Part shown: in pieces, positions 32,821 through 45,400 of the stretch
Layout: each line of letters begins with the position of its first letter
Position numbering within the stretch: the stretch's first letter is position 1
Translations under genes and position numbers: made by a program
The notes under the pieces: model-generated
The model's database searches: none
What the model saw: only the letters and a program-made list of their open reading frames with translations
What the model was told of the DNA's origin: nothing
Assembly (NCBI GenBank): GCA_914767715.1
Contig: OU612069.1
Span: 4,650,001 to 4,714,000 of the forward strand
Origin: Membranipora membranacea
Lineage: Eukaryota > Bryozoa > Gymnolaemata > Cheilostomatida > Membraniporidae
DNA length: 64,000 nucleotides
Reading direction: 5' to 3'

Positions 32821-33307
32821 GTGAGTCATGACCTGTGTCAATATTTAATGTGTATGGTTGTGCTTTCACCTTGGGCTATTATCATATTCATATTTCAACA
32901 CGATGATGCTAAATGGTTGATCACGGGTTGAGGTTGTCGAATGAACCGGCAGAGCTGTCTCTGACAGGGGAAGGTAACAGATGGTGCTGTTACTTTTTTT
33001 AAACTGGCTAATATTTGGTTGAATTGAGAGCCTTGTGGTAAGCTGAATAGCAACCTTAGGACACAGTTGATCCTTCAAGCTGAAAGAAAATTCTTCTCAA
33101 TCTTCTTCAAACACCTAAGTTGTCCCCCATTATAGATTCACAGGTTATAATAAATTGTGACAAATACACTTTTTTTTGAGCATATTCCCTGAATAGCCAT
33201 AGAATATGTGGTATGAGATAAGTCACATTAAGTATTTGCCACAGTAAATATCTCAACCCTTAGGCGCAACTATTCCTTAAAAGTTGTTCTATATTTGTTT
33301 TGTTCAG
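32821..33307. other. gene A intron
   Basis: A 487-bp intron; no further feature seen. Confidence 0.55.
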
Positions 33308-33460
33308 TTGAAGTGAGGTCAAGGCCATCTAAAAAGCGAAAAATCAAGGTGAAGGAATCCTCTGTGGAGAAGATAACTCCTAGTACAAAAACTTGCTGTC
33401 CCTCAGCTACAAGCAAAATGTTGACTGCAACAAGCAAGACTCCTAAAACTAAAACACCAG
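33308..33460 (+). CDS. gene A exon with nuclear-localisation-like cluster
   Basis: Acceptor TTTTGTTCAG and donor GTAATG; phase 1 at both ends. It encodes EVRSRPSKKRKIKVKESSVE, which contains a classical-type basic cluster (KKRK), followed by Thr/Ser/Lys-rich TP-containing sequence that could be phosphorylated. Confidence 0.75.
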
Positions 33461-33727
33461 GTAATGAACTGTATTTTTTATGATAAGATAAGAATTTATT
33501 GAAACTCTCGCAGAAACTATTCGGTAGTTTTGAACGAATAAAAGGAGCAAAATTCAAAAATTGGGTCATTGAAAAAAGGTATTGGGGCAGGGAGGGTAGG
33601 GGTCTTTGAAGAGACTAATGCCATAATTGATATCAGATTGTTTCTGGCATGAAACCTGCCAAAAGTTTAGTTTCGACTTATTAGCTGGTCATCCGTCATT
33701 TTCACAATTTTTAACATGATGTTTCAG

Positions 33728-33893
33728 ATTCAGGTTATCGCTCAGTGAGGAAGCTGTACAACGCTAACTCAGGATACAGACTAGGTAGTGATGATGATCT
33801 GAGTCAGACTTCTAAATGTAGTAGTTATCCTAGTCAGGGTACGGGACGCGGGCGTAGAGCCCTCAAACATAACAAGAAATCCAACAAACTTAG
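33728..33893 (+). CDS. gene A penultimate exon
   Basis: Acceptor GATGTTTCAG and donor GTAATT; phase 1 in, phase 2 out. It encodes DSGYRSVRKLYNANSGYRLG, an acidic patch (SDDDLSQ) and a basic RG-containing end (GTGRGRRALKHNKKSNKL). The last ~65 bp of the exon plus its donor are tandemly repeated downstream. Confidence 0.72.
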
Positions 33894-34130
33894 GTAATTA
33901 TAAATATTCTAGTCAAGGTACGGAATGTGGGCGTAGAGCCCTCAAATATACCAAGAAATCCAACAAGCTCAGGTAATTATACATATTCTAGTCAAGGTAT
34001 GGGACGTGGGCGTAGAATCCCCAAATATAACAAGAAATCCAACAAACTTAGGTAATTATACTTATTCTAGTTAAAGGTGTTGAGCCCTCAAATATAACAA
34101 GAGGATTAACAGACTCAGGGAATTGGAACT
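33829..34130. repeat. 79-bp tandem repeat spanning an exon end and its splice donor
   Basis: Four copies start at about 33829, 33908, 33987 and 34066 (CTAGTCAAGGTA, GGGCGTAGAGCC, AAGAAATCCAACAA). The first three each end CT(T/C)AG then GTAATTATA. The donor is therefore present at about 33894, 33973 and 34052, and the fourth copy has lost it. Each unit includes the coding end GRGRRALKHNKKSNK or a variant. Confidence 0.88.
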
Positions 34131-34347
34131 TCTTACAGTATGATGTGCTCTTATAGGCTTGTATCACTACAATGTAAAATAAATATATATCAATGTCTTA
34201 CAACGCTATAAGTTTACAGTGTTGAGTTGTCAATTAAATATTTTGAATGATGATCCAATGTAGCATTGGCAAGTAAGTCTGATCAAAAGAACTTTTGATA
34301 CAAATTATCAATGACTCAACACGTCTAATTATCGTCATGTCATTAGC

Positions 34348-34731
34348 TAGCCTGTCTTGACAAGCTTTGTTCGGTGGGGGGAGGGAACAAAGCTTGTCAA
34401 CTCTGGCATGCTCGACTGTCGAGCAGCCGATATTAAATTTTGTCTTCTCTTGCGATCGGGAAGATAACTCCTTTATCTCACTAATCAAATTGTATAGTCG
34501 AGCAGCCAATATTAAATATTGTCTTCTCTTTCAATCGAGAAGATAACTCCTTCATCACACTAATCAATTTGTATATATTCCTATACAAATTGATTAGTGT
34601 GATGAAAGAGTTATCTTCTCGATCGAAAAAGAAGACAATATTTATTATCGGCTGCTCGACAGTCGAGCATGCAAGAGTTGACAAGCTTTGTTCCCTCCCC
34701 CCCACCGAACAAAGCTTGTCAAGACAGGCTA
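34348..34731. mobile_element. palindromic MITE with 9-bp target duplication (Mutator-like)
   Basis: Ends TAGCCTGTCTTGACAAGC and its reverse complement, flanked by GTCATTAGC on both sides (34339-34347 and 34732-34740). The 384-bp element is an extended hairpin with the centre near 34575-34580 (TATACAAATTGATTAGTGTG). A 9-bp duplication and long inverted arms fit Mutator-like elements. No transposase is present. It lies in the last intron of gene A. Confidence 0.9.
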
Positions 34732-34874
34732 GTCATTAGCATGGGTCAGCATCTTTGATCTGTATGCTGGGTAGTGATATGGAGTTGTCTCCACACAAAA
34801 CAAGGGAACCTAACTTCTAGTTATTATCAAATTTGAATTGTTTTACCTGCAAACTATATATACTCACTTTACAG

Positions 34875-34938
34875 TAAGAAAAGAACTCTGGCTACACCAT
34901 CGAAACTGAAGGAGATTATGAATCTGATCAAGTTCTAA
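34875..34938 (+). CDS. gene A last coding exon
   Basis: Acceptor CTTTACAG; phase 2 in. It encodes SKKRTLATPSKLKEIMNLIKF and stops at TAA 34936. A short amphipathic C-terminal helix is plausible. A possible AATAAA polyadenylation signal lies at 35921-35926. Confidence 0.72.
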
Positions 34939-37480
34939 AGCCTGACTATCCTACCATCAAGCTACGGCACTGGGTCATTATCAGTGTTAGCAGTTATTAT
35001 CTTTTTGTTGATGACCCTAATTTACTATACCTTTTTTTCATACCTTGATGTCTGAGAAAGGGCACACAATCACAAACAAGTTATTTTGATGTATTTTTTC
35101 ATTGTTTTTTTGTTATTCAAATTGTTCGCTGACTTGTTGACATATTTTTCGGTATTCGTGATTGGTAATTTGTATTCGGATAATAATATTTTTCCCTGTC
35201 CAAAAAATGTTAACAACTGTTGTTTCTAGTTTTTATCAACCTGTTTCAAATTAAAAATTATATTTGATAATACCATACAAATATCCAGGCATCCTATTAG
35301 GTGTACTGTAAAGTCTGTGTTGTGCAACAAACAGCTCAAAAATTAGTTTGAAAGTATGCAGCAATTACCTAGCTCGTCTTAAAAGGCGTCTAGTCATCAT
35401 AATCATTGATATAGTGGCATATAATCAACACTTGGTTCTTTTCTTTCAACACACATACTTCATAGCTATCTTATTTTAATGTGGCAACTGTTGGATACAA
35501 CTTCAACATTGTGCAGTAACTGAGGACAGGGAAATTAGGAATATTCAACCCGAACTCCCTGCTGAGAGTAACTGTACACACAATCATTCACCTAGACCTT
35601 ATTGAGCTGAAGTGAGGCACTTTTTAATCTTGGGGTGACATAAAGCCGTTGAGTTGTGCAATGGCAATGATGAATGTTATCACTGATTGGGAAATCCAGG
35701 TTTTGTTGATTATATTTGTCAGTTTCAATGATAAATGCAGTTCAATTATAACCATAGGAATATAAAATGGGTTTATGTCTATGATTGTAACACTATTGCT
35801 TCTGAATAATTGAATGTTGTTACTTCACTATCAAATGACTGGTTCGGTACTATGGCACCATCTAGTGTCTTCTCTAGGATTTTGACTAGGCCTATGAGAA
35901 TAACCAAACTTCACTGTTTCAATAAAATACCATCGGCTTCAAGTGGACAATATAACCACAGGATTCAAAGTGCTACGGAATACCGTAAACACACTCTGAA
36001 CACTCCCTTGTAATGATTCAAGGTTACAAATAAGATAAGATGGTAAGAAGTTTATTGAGTTGAATGATATACATTTCTAAACTGATGAAGCAAACCCACC
36101 AAAGACTCAAGTACTTAGCATTAAACAATTTATCTGCAGTATGATGTATCTCCTGTTGTCATGGTGATTCTGACACAGAATGTTCAATTCTTGCATTTTT
36201 ATTCTACTCTATTGAGAAATCTAGAGAAGACAGAGCGCCCCTGCCACCCTTATAGAACTTTGGGCTTGAATCCCTGATCTTACGATCAGATTGACTTGCC
36301 ATCGCGCTGATCTCCTGAGATTACAGACTTTCTAGCTGAAATTAAAACCAGCTGAGCGGTTGCTTCTCTCAAAATAACACACTGCACACCATCTGTAATG
36401 TCTATAATAAACACACTGAACACACTGACATTGAGACTACACTATTATCATGTTTATCTCTGATCGTTAGAGACGATTTAGAAAGAGTAACTAACTTGAA
36501 CCCGCTGATGATGGTACTTCCCTGAACATACCTAGTGAATCAAATTGAAAGTAGAAATAAATCCATTTCAATAATCCATACTGTCCTGAAGGGGCACTTA
36601 AAACAGGTGCTGGTGAGGGGTGTTGTAAGGCCAGTGGTAGGTGCTATATTACAGCACTCGATGTCTATTTTATAGCAGTGTTGTGGTTGCTGTAGGGGCT
36701 GCATGAGTGCTTTAAAGCATGTCACACATCATACAACAGTGGCCGTACCGGGCGTGCATCGGTGTTGGATTGGAAAAAGTACCTAAAATATATCCTAGCC
36801 TGCACTCTGGACTGGATCCCTCCTCCAAATTGCTATCACATATGACTGGATGTGATGCTGTATTCCTTTGTCCATTATGATGTCTACAATGCAGTGGCTA
36901 TTCCCCTTTTATAAAAACCATGTTACATGCTAGATGCCTCTGTAATTGCTCCCAATAATAAATCCACAAACACCACAAAAACATACGCAATAATGGTGAC
37001 ACATGCTGGTGAAAGTTTACTCAGACTATGAGGGAGGGATGTAGTATAAGGAAGATGAAATCGAAGAAAAATTCCTGGCAAACCTATACACTGAAAACAG
37101 AGCACCTAAGAGAAACTGCTACAACATGTCAATAGGTAGGGTACCTGAATATGATTGTAAAGATAAATAGCCAACGAGGCTGCTAAAAAGAAAAACACTG
37201 TTTTGACTGTGGTTGGTAATGAAACTCTGAACTTTCTTATAAGCTTGAGCGTCCAAATCAAAGTAAAGGATTCCAAATTTGATGCTCTTGTTACATTACT
37301 GGATCTACATTTAGAGCTGGAGTCAATGCGGTGTCGGAAGCTCTTAGGCTTGACATAAGAAATCAATTGCCTAATGAATCTGTTTCAAATTATATTTTAC
37401 CTTTATCAAAACTCAGCATGAATGCAAAGTTTGCTACAGGTAACTCTTCATACATCGTCTTCGTATTAAACTGATTTGTG
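34939..37480. other. 3' flank of gene A and intergenic DNA
   Basis: No supportable coding region. An AATAAA at 35921 may end gene A. Short frames near 35810, 36540 and 37106 have no recognisable composition. A degraded tRNA-like box B lies near 36250 on the minus strand. Confidence 0.45.
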
Positions 37481-37506
37481 GCCTGCATGTAAGCAAAAGT
37501 GAAATT

Positions 37507-39056
37507 TGTGAGGCATTGATTGATTGATTGATTGATTGATTTCATATATTTTTCATGAGTATTAAAAAAACACTGTGATATTTGTTCTGGGTGTAAACTG
37601 TCCATAAAGTAGTGTAAAAAGTGTAAAAATATATACACTAAAGCAGATTGTTTTAATAAAATACGTGAGATTGTGGAAGAGCAGAGGAGGGAAAAAAATA
37701 AAACAGCGACCAGAGAGTTAAAACAGGTTTGCATTTATGATGCGGACTAAAACATGATAAAACGAGTCCGTTCCCTTTGACGACCTGATCTTAGGAGCAC
37801 GCAGGCGTCCTGACGGCATTGTCTCGATGATGCTATGAATAAAATGAGCCTCATCTCGATAGATCGTCAGCACATACTTCTGACATCTTAGTTTGATCGC
37901 TTCGTCTAGACTGAGTTGGATATTAGCACCGTGTTTTGTGGCTTCATTCAAAATCGATTGCATAACATTTTGCTGAATACTATGCATGTGGGGATAATAT
38001 AGAAAAATAGCAAACATCAATTTCGACTCAATAAAAGTTCTATAAAGCTGCGTGACTAGTTTTGTATCTGCACCCAGAGCATGAAAACGCCTCACAACAT
38101 ATAATCTCTGTTTAGCTTTAGAAATGACCATATCTGCATGCTCACTAAATCTTAATGTGTTATCAATCAATATGCCAAGATACCTGACAGAGCTGGAAAG
38201 CGTGATAGGCGTGTCGTCTAACACCAGCTGCGGGACATCAGGAGCGACTCGGGCGGAAGAGAAAACCATCTCATGTGTTTTACCTGCGTTCAATAACAGT
38301 TCGTCAGCAGCGCAGACACTGGCAATGCGGCTGACTTCATCAAAGTACAGCATGTTGTCGGTAGTAGGGTCAACAATAAAGCCCAGCAGCACTGTATCGT
38401 CAGAATACTTTATCACGGTAGCTTGGTCATATGAAGCCCGGATACTATTGGTGTAGAGGATAAAGAGAACAGGACTCAGCAGTGTCCCTTGTGGCATGCC
38501 AGTATTAGTGATTAATAAGTCCGAGATTGCATCAGGGCTGGTGCGGGTGTACTGCAGGCGGTTGGTAAAAACTCAAAACCCAGTTCATGATAGAGACGTC
38601 GAGGTGAGCCATTCTGGAGATTAGGGTACTAACGTTGATGGTGTTGAAAGCGGAGCTGAAATCTAAGAACAGCGCTCTGACGTAGTTGGTTGGTCTGATG
38701 TCGATGAAGCGAGTTATTGTAAGTGAGTAAGTAGACACATCAGGGCATCTTGCGACGATCTTTTGGTCTGATACGCGAACTGCAGCGGGTCGATGTTGGT
38801 GTTGGAGATTATATATGGTTTTATCAGCTTCTCAAGCACCTTACATAGATGGCAGGTGATGGCATTTGGTCGGTAGTCTTTGTTGCACGTTGGGTGTGGC
38901 ACTTTCGGAACAGGCTTGATGACAGCAGTGCGCCACAACTTTGGAGTTGTCCCCTCTTCGATGGCACGATTATAGAAAACACAGACAGTACCTGCTAGTT
39001 GATCTGCACAGTATTTCAGCACCTTTGTTATGATCTTATCCGGACCGGGACCTTAA
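37507..39056 (-). pseudogene. LINE reverse transcriptase, 5'-truncated copy (second family)
   Basis: Minus-strand RT from about 39056 down to a stop at 37718. Segments in order: YNRAIEEGTTPKLWRTAVIK, VRALFLDFSSAFNTINVS, PQGTLLSPVLFILYTNSI, and the catalytic IKYSDDTVLL (YxDD as YSDD). A long C-terminal region with VRYLGILIDNTLRFSEHAD follows. A frameshift near 38715-38738 and a stop near 38498-38531 inactivate it. The 3' end is an ATCA-type tetranucleotide tail (37515-37541 on plus). No endonuclease is present. It belongs to the CR1/L2/Jockey-like RT group and is distinct from the 62-kb copy. Confidence 0.9.
37515..37541. repeat. (GATT)n tail of the LINE
   Basis: Almost seven tetranucleotide units at the 3' end of the minus-strand LINE, as expected of a microsatellite-type LINE tail. 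Confidence 0.85.
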
Positions 39057-39185
39057 TTTGTTGAAAGAGGGTGATGCATTAACCTCAATTATTGTGACAT
39101 CTATAGACATGACAATTCGGTTGTTGCACATAAGCAACCCAGCTCAAACAAAAGCCAACCAGCAGCAAGCAGCTTGCATACCGGT

Positions 39186-39385
39186 GTAGTATTGTAAACT
39201 GTCCCCCGCGCGAAAACAACCCCGGGACACTTTACAATATTGTAAACTGTCCCGGGGACACTTTACAATAAAAACAGGCCTATTGTAAACTGTCCCCCCC
39301 CTATTGTAAACTGTCCCCCCTTATTGTAAACTGTCCCCCCCTATTGTAAACTGTCCCCCCTATTTGTGACTGTCCATATCAAGGG
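39186..39385. repeat. TATTGTAAACTGTCCCCCC array, direct and inverted
   Basis: Around seven copies of TATTGTAAACTGTCC with C-runs, at about 39190, 39239, 39280, 39301, 39320, 39339 and a diverged end copy near 39360. Inverted copies GGGACACTTTACAATA lie at about 39223 and 39255. Part of the array can fold as hairpins. The unit looks like a binding-site cluster or a young satellite; its function is unknown. Confidence 0.85.
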
Positions 39386-42150
39386 CCCAGCTGTTTATCA
39401 CCATTCTAAATGGGTCAGATCATCTAACTGGAGCATACCATGATGTTCTGGCTGCCACTATGATGGCCAAAGTTGTACCATGGGGATGGTGGTGGTGTCT
39501 CATTGACATTATGAATGAGTGTATAAAGCCTCTTTTTCATATGGTACTTTGTAGATCTATTTTTCGCAAACACTAGTTGTTATTTGAAGCTCCTATGATT
39601 TAGAGATGTCTGGTTTGCGAAGAAACGTGCACTAAGCCAACAGTGGATAGATGTGTAGTTGCCACATCACAGAACACACATACTTTCATTGCAGGTTCAT
39701 GAGCCGCGCGAAAACAACCACCCCCTTCATTAATCATAAAATCTACCTCCGTCAAGCATTTGCCTGGGAGTGATGGCAGTCAGTCACAAGTGTGAGCGGG
39801 AGAAATAATTACTTTTGAGCTTTTCAATATGTGAGGCCTGGTATTGCGCTGTAAAATATTGCTTAAGCCGCGCGAAAACAACCACCCCATCTTTTATAAA
39901 TGCTGATGACCATGGCAAAAGTGGTAACGTGAGTGCTATAGAGATGTTATTCACGCTAGAATTCAATATCATGGCAGATCGTCGCGTACCGATCGATATA
40001 CCAATGAAGGTTGAAGGCAAATATGTCAATTTATAGTTGGATAAGGGGCGTTGTTGGAGTCTTTTATCATCAAAACTGTATATCGGTCAAAATTCAGTCA
40101 TTGTAGGTTGTCCGCTTGTTTTGACTTGACATTAATTGATTATAGTGGCAATCCAGTGAAGGTTTTAGGTGAGCTTTCTTTGTTGGGTATCTATTGGGTT
40201 GTTGATCGAATTCCCAACCATTATTCTTAACTGACACTGTCCTTCTCTTCTACGGTTTCAAGCCAAAAACTGCATTAAACTGAACTGATAACTCTAACAG
40301 AACCTTAGCCTGTCACAGAGAGTATAGTATCTACTGTTGAAGGCACAATAACAGTGAGCTTACCAAAGTAAATAATCCGTCATTTCTGCATGTGGTTTGC
40401 CTCACATTGGGTCCTCATCCAGTGAAATAAAGGGACCTACTTTAGCTAAAAAGAAATGCATTAAGGATGATTTTGCCTCTGGTGCGCAATATCCCAGAAT
40501 GTAGAAATTGCCCCTCATGGGTGCTTCAGAGGTGTCTTTTAAACATTATTCAGTTATTCGTCCAAACAAATCCTCCTCAAAGACGATTATCCCTTATAAC
40601 AAAATAGCACAACGCCATGACATGACGTCACGCTGAAACCATAATTTTCAGAATCAGTGTTTGATCAAATTCCAATGATATATAAAATGTTCAAATCGGT
40701 CAACATTGGAATCATATCCTTAACGCCACCGTGTTCTGCTAAAGTTATCCTCTAACTCTTACTTGAAACTACAGTGCAGTTCACATTATTCAAATCTCTA
40801 GAGACCACAAAAATTTGTTCCAATTGAGCAGAGTTTGAAATAAGTGACATGAGAATGCATTGAGTTGAGATCTGACTATAGGGACCAATTTTCCTTTTCT
40901 GAATTAACAGGAGTTTTGATTACAAAGTTTGAATTAACCAGCTTACATTGTACTTTGTTTTTTTCTGACTCCTTGATAGGTTTACAAAATTGACAGTCTA
41001 TCAAAGCCCTACCCTGACCACTGAATGTGTTGCAGGTAATATCCAAACTAAAGAATAATACTACAGAGACAAATTAACCCTGCCACCATTTATTTTGCAT
41101 AATCTAGCTAGAGAAAAAGAAGAAGAATTAGAAATCGGAAAACATCATGTTTTAAAAAGAATCTAACTAGTGTATATGGTTAATAAAAAATTTATAAAAA
41201 GACTAAGTTTAAATACATATCTGAGTTCTGCCTGTCTATTAAACAAAGCATTCAAAACAACTAGAGAAAGGAACCCATCATAGAACTCTCCTTATCAAGT
41301 TAATGATAATAGTAATGTGTAGTAAGTAAAACCATAGTGGTTTGTAGAATGTCATGACAAACTTGTCATAGGGATGTCAGTCAATCCTTGAGCATCCTAT
41401 TCAAAACAAGACGCAAGTTTGTGACATTATGTGTTACCTGCGGATGTATAAATATAAATCAAGACATTAACTCAAAGTATCCAATATCTGATAGGGAAAT
41501 AATCTAACCTTGTAAAATAACCTTAATCAAACTGAAGCATGATACACATGGGATTGCAGTGTAATATAGGAATGAAGCTCTACTGTCCACTCTCAGCATT
41601 ATGTTGATAATAAAGTTCAGTGTGAAAAGAAAATGTAAGGAGCAAAAAAACACGTGTAGACATTTTCTATATTAGTCATTACACCAACTTGCTCCCTGAA
41701 CTGATAGCAGCACATTACTATAAAAATGGTAGAAAATATGTAGCATATGGGTGCCTTTTACGGTATAATGTTAGCTCATTGTAAGAATGTGATTGAATAT
41801 GATGATGGCGCGCTATTACATTCACCAAGTACCCTTGTCTTGTTGTATGAGTGCAACCACTGTGAGAGGATGGTAGTTATGTATGTGTGACAGTCCACTT
41901 ATAATACTCAGCAGACTGGACTACACGCCCCCCTCGTTTTATCTCTCTGACTTCTTTCTCTACAAGTAGAAAAAAATCTGATAACAACAGATAGAGATTA
42001 TTAAATTAGCAGATCAATTCTACTGACAGCATTCAGGATTATTTTGGATATAATTATATACATTATGAAGTTATCGTCAGATGCCCTGCTCATCCATAAT
42101 AATATCTTTAACTTGCCTCATTTATAGTACTAGTACATGAGTAAAAAATA
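39386..42150. other. intergenic DNA downstream of the ROCO-caspase gene
   Basis: No supportable coding region. The motif GCGCGAAAACAACC occurs at about 39209, 39706 and 39871. AT-rich sequence and A-rich tracts otherwise. A TTTATT at about 41089 (AATAAA on minus) could serve as a polyadenylation signal for the minus-strand gene. Confidence 0.45.
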
Positions 42151-42155
42151 CAGTA

Positions 42156-42422
42156 TCATATAAGCATCCAAATAAGAGGAGTGAGCTTACCTAGAAGTGG
42201 TTCAATCCTAGTAACCACCTGGTTTGGCACATTCGCAAACATCTCAGGTGAGTTCTGAATTAGGACTCCAGGTAGCAGATACAGTTTTCTCAGATTAGTG
42301 AATGTGCAGACAGTTTTAGGCATCTGAGAGACATAAGAGGCAGCAGTGGGAGCTGCAGCAGCACCTCTGTTCAGGTTCTGATCTGTTCTCTCCACTCCAT
42401 ATCTTGTCACTGATTCTCTTAC
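42156..42422 (-). CDS. ROCO-caspase exon: end of caspase p10
   Basis: The acceptor AAAATTGCAG precedes the exon in minus direction. It encodes VRESVTRYGVERTDQNLNRG, an Ala/Pro/Thr-rich loop, then SQMPKTVCTFTNLRKLYLLP, which aligns with the terminal beta-strand of p10 (xQMPxxxSTLTKxLYF-like). About 35 more residues follow to the TGA/TAG region at 42156. A good donor-like site (G/GTAAGC) at about 42190 could splice to a further exon, so the exact C-terminus is uncertain. Confidence 0.75.
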   Translation of the reverse strand, partial: VRESVTRYGVERTDQNLNRGAAAAPTAASYVSQMPKTVCTFTNLRKLYLLPGVLIQNSPEMFANVPNQVVTRIEPLLGKLTPLIWMLI

Positions 42423-45400
42423 CTGCAATTTTGATGGTTGAAAATGGTAATGCATCATCTGTAAGAGTTTGAATGACTTCATGATTGGTTAAATGATTTC
42501 AGAGAGTGTAAGGTTGAATTATATTTATGAAATATTAGAGGTGAGAATGACTCCGATCAAGAGATTTACTTCAATTGATGCATCAGTAGTTTAGAGTAAG
42601 TTGGGTTAGTCAGTTGCATTTATAGGCACTTAACCGTTTGTGTCCATGAAGAAATATCTCAATATAACAAGGAACTTATGCAAGACTTACTATTTCAGCC
42701 AGAGATACAACATCATGCCTATGTCCCAGGGTGTATAAGGTCGCCACCAAAGCCCTGATGAAGGGTGATCCAACGCCAGGGTTCCTTGGTGCAGCAAAAG
42801 CTACAATAGAAATTACTCTATGATACATAACAAATCCATTGACCCATTAATACCTAAGGTGGCTGTAGTTCTGCTGTAATTTTATTATGGAAGAATTCTT
42901 GAAATAATCTTCAAATGATAATACGAGGGATAGTCCCCTCTAGTGCGATGGAATCATGACTGTACTGTACTGACTGTACTGTACAACCCCAAACAACTGC
43001 CACTTCTAAACTTATATTGCTGTTTAAGCTGAATTTTTTTGCTGTTGAATACTCACAATCAAAGCTGGACTGCATAATGATCATATCTGATACAGATATG
43101 TCTTGTGTATCATTGTCCACTTCAAAGTCATTAGAACTCGGCATTGTCACAACTTGAGTGCTGCTATCAGTTTGGGGAGCTCTAACAGCTGCTGTTCCAG
43201 TAGTGAGGTCGTCTCTCAACATTTCCCGATTACCTTTTTGAAAAAACGCGGATATGATCATCAGCTGCAAGACTTAGTAGATATGCTATAAGCCTGTACT
43301 GTATTGTATCACTTTCTTGATTTTATAAGCTAACTGTCTTGTTGTTTATGTCCTTTCAGTTTCAACTTCAGACACAATGTTATAAGCTACATTCTACTTA
43401 AAAACAAAATCTGGTGTAGCTGCCTGATATTATTTCTCATTCAAGTTTAACAATACTTACTGCCAGCACATGCTTGTATGAACACAATCTTTGGTCGGCC
43501 TCTCATCACCAAGAAGTTCTTAGGAGAGAGTAGATTGTAAATATCCGTTAGTCTGATGAAGACTCTGTCAGAGCCAATAATACAGCCCTCGTCTCCATGA
43601 CTGGTCAGAACGAGTACAAACGCCCCCATATGCTTGTGTACTGATTGACCGACTGGATCTGTTAACTGTGTCTCGTAGTGTATGGCTTCGATGATTTCCT
43701 AGTAAAAAAAAACTTACGTAAGTCCTCCATAAAAGGTTTAGTTTCTCAAATTATTGACTGAGATAGTTTACTGCATTGATGTCATAGAGCAGTTACCCTG
43801 GAGCGTGGTCTGATATTGTCAAGGAGGGATGATTGTAAAGCCTGGTCATTCGTCATAATCAATCGTACATGTAAACAATTCACAGATTGTAAATGTTCAG
43901 CTTACCCTTGCAGTGTAGGTTTTGTGTTCACCTACAGTAACAAACCCTAGTTTGTCAAGCATACACTTGATATTCTGATAGTCATGTTCAGAACCACTCC
44001 TTGTCTGGTTGTAGTCGTTAGAGACAATCAGAGCACGTCCTCGGCATTCTGTCATCTGGTAAACAGTCTGAAAATAATCAGAAAATGAAGCCTTGATGAT
44101 ATTTGAACTATTTTGTTGCCTCATAAGCTTTAAGATCTGAGAATTGTACCAAGGAACTTCCGAACCACAGCTGTAATTATTCACTTCATAGACACAGCCT
44201 TCTAAGTTTGTGTGAAGACATGAAAATATCGATCAAAATCATAACAAAGTAGCAGCTTTATAAACCTGGCTTTCAGGGATTAAACTCTGATCTGCTTGTT
44301 GTGGTTCCATATCTATCTGGGGTTGCCTTCTTTTCATGATCTCCACTACATCCTGAACTTCGGACATCTGGATCTCTGGTATGCTCTGGCCAGGATCATC
44401 TGCTGTGAGAACAGGAGGAGGGTCAGGTTTCACATAGTGCTTATTAGAATTTGAATTTTCTCTGCCTGTTTTCTTTTTACCGTAGAAACCAAGTTTCGCA
44501 TGATAAATTCAGTAAAAGAGAGCTGTTGACTGACCTGATCCCGCAGTTGTCTCCTCCCTTCTTATGTAGTCATCAAGAATTCTGACTCCCTCCTCACTGA
44601 TCTTAAGACCTGTTTGAAACAACAGCAAAAATGGCAAGGTTAGCACCCCTATTGAAACAATCACTTGGTTAACATGCAATCCCGAAAATTAATGCTACAA
44701 ATGGTAACAAATGAATTAATCGGATCTGCTGAGGCAGATAATGATATTTTTCCATGAACTTACATGGATATCTGAGAGGTAGCGGGACACGCCTCCTCCC
44801 ATCGTTGGTGTCACATGGACAAGTCTCCTCTCCAGTGTAGGTGGTATGACAGGGCTCTGGCAGTTTGTATCTGACACGCCTGTTGAACCACTCAGGATTG
44901 ACAAATGTTGCTGGTGATGACTGTTTGGTCAGTAGGCAATGAGAGCAGTAGAAGACATGGTCATATCGAACTCCTTTCCACACAGAATCCAATTCAGATG
45001 TAAGCCGCTTCATTGTTTCTAGTTGGGTCTTCCAAGCATCGCTGATAAGCCTGGCCGGTGTTTGCGTGATGAGTGTCACTTGTTTTTCTTTCTCATTATG
45101 CAATAGATACCGCAAGACTCCGTTCATCTCTTGCACACTCGCTCCATTTATACCAGCTTCAGGTGTGTTGAATGGATTGACGCATATGTCTAGAAATCTT
45201 GCAGTGATGACATGATATACATATTGCGGAACGTTGAGGCCGTTCAGATACAGATCGACTCTCAGCTGAAGGTGATTTGTGCCTTCTGTTGGGTTTGGTA
45301 TGTTCTTAGTGCTGAAGTAGGGAACGATGAACTTCTCACTGCCATCACTTTCTATAGGTCCACAGATCAGGTGAAATGTTTTCAGCAGCGTGATACCAAC

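Noticed and set aside
36240-36320. tRNA-like sequence on the minus strand (GGGATTCAAGCCC)
   Set aside because: Weak box A and no convincing cloverleaf; probably a SINE relic or chance.
37106-37366. 86-residue minus-strand frame with a hydrophobic segment (possible membrane protein)
   Set aside because: Isolated, without recognisable domains or splice context; composition is consistent with AT-rich noise.
44266-44465. CARD or death domain between COR and caspase
   Set aside because: The exon is Pro/Asp/Gln-rich with only one possible short helix, too short and polar for a death-fold domain.
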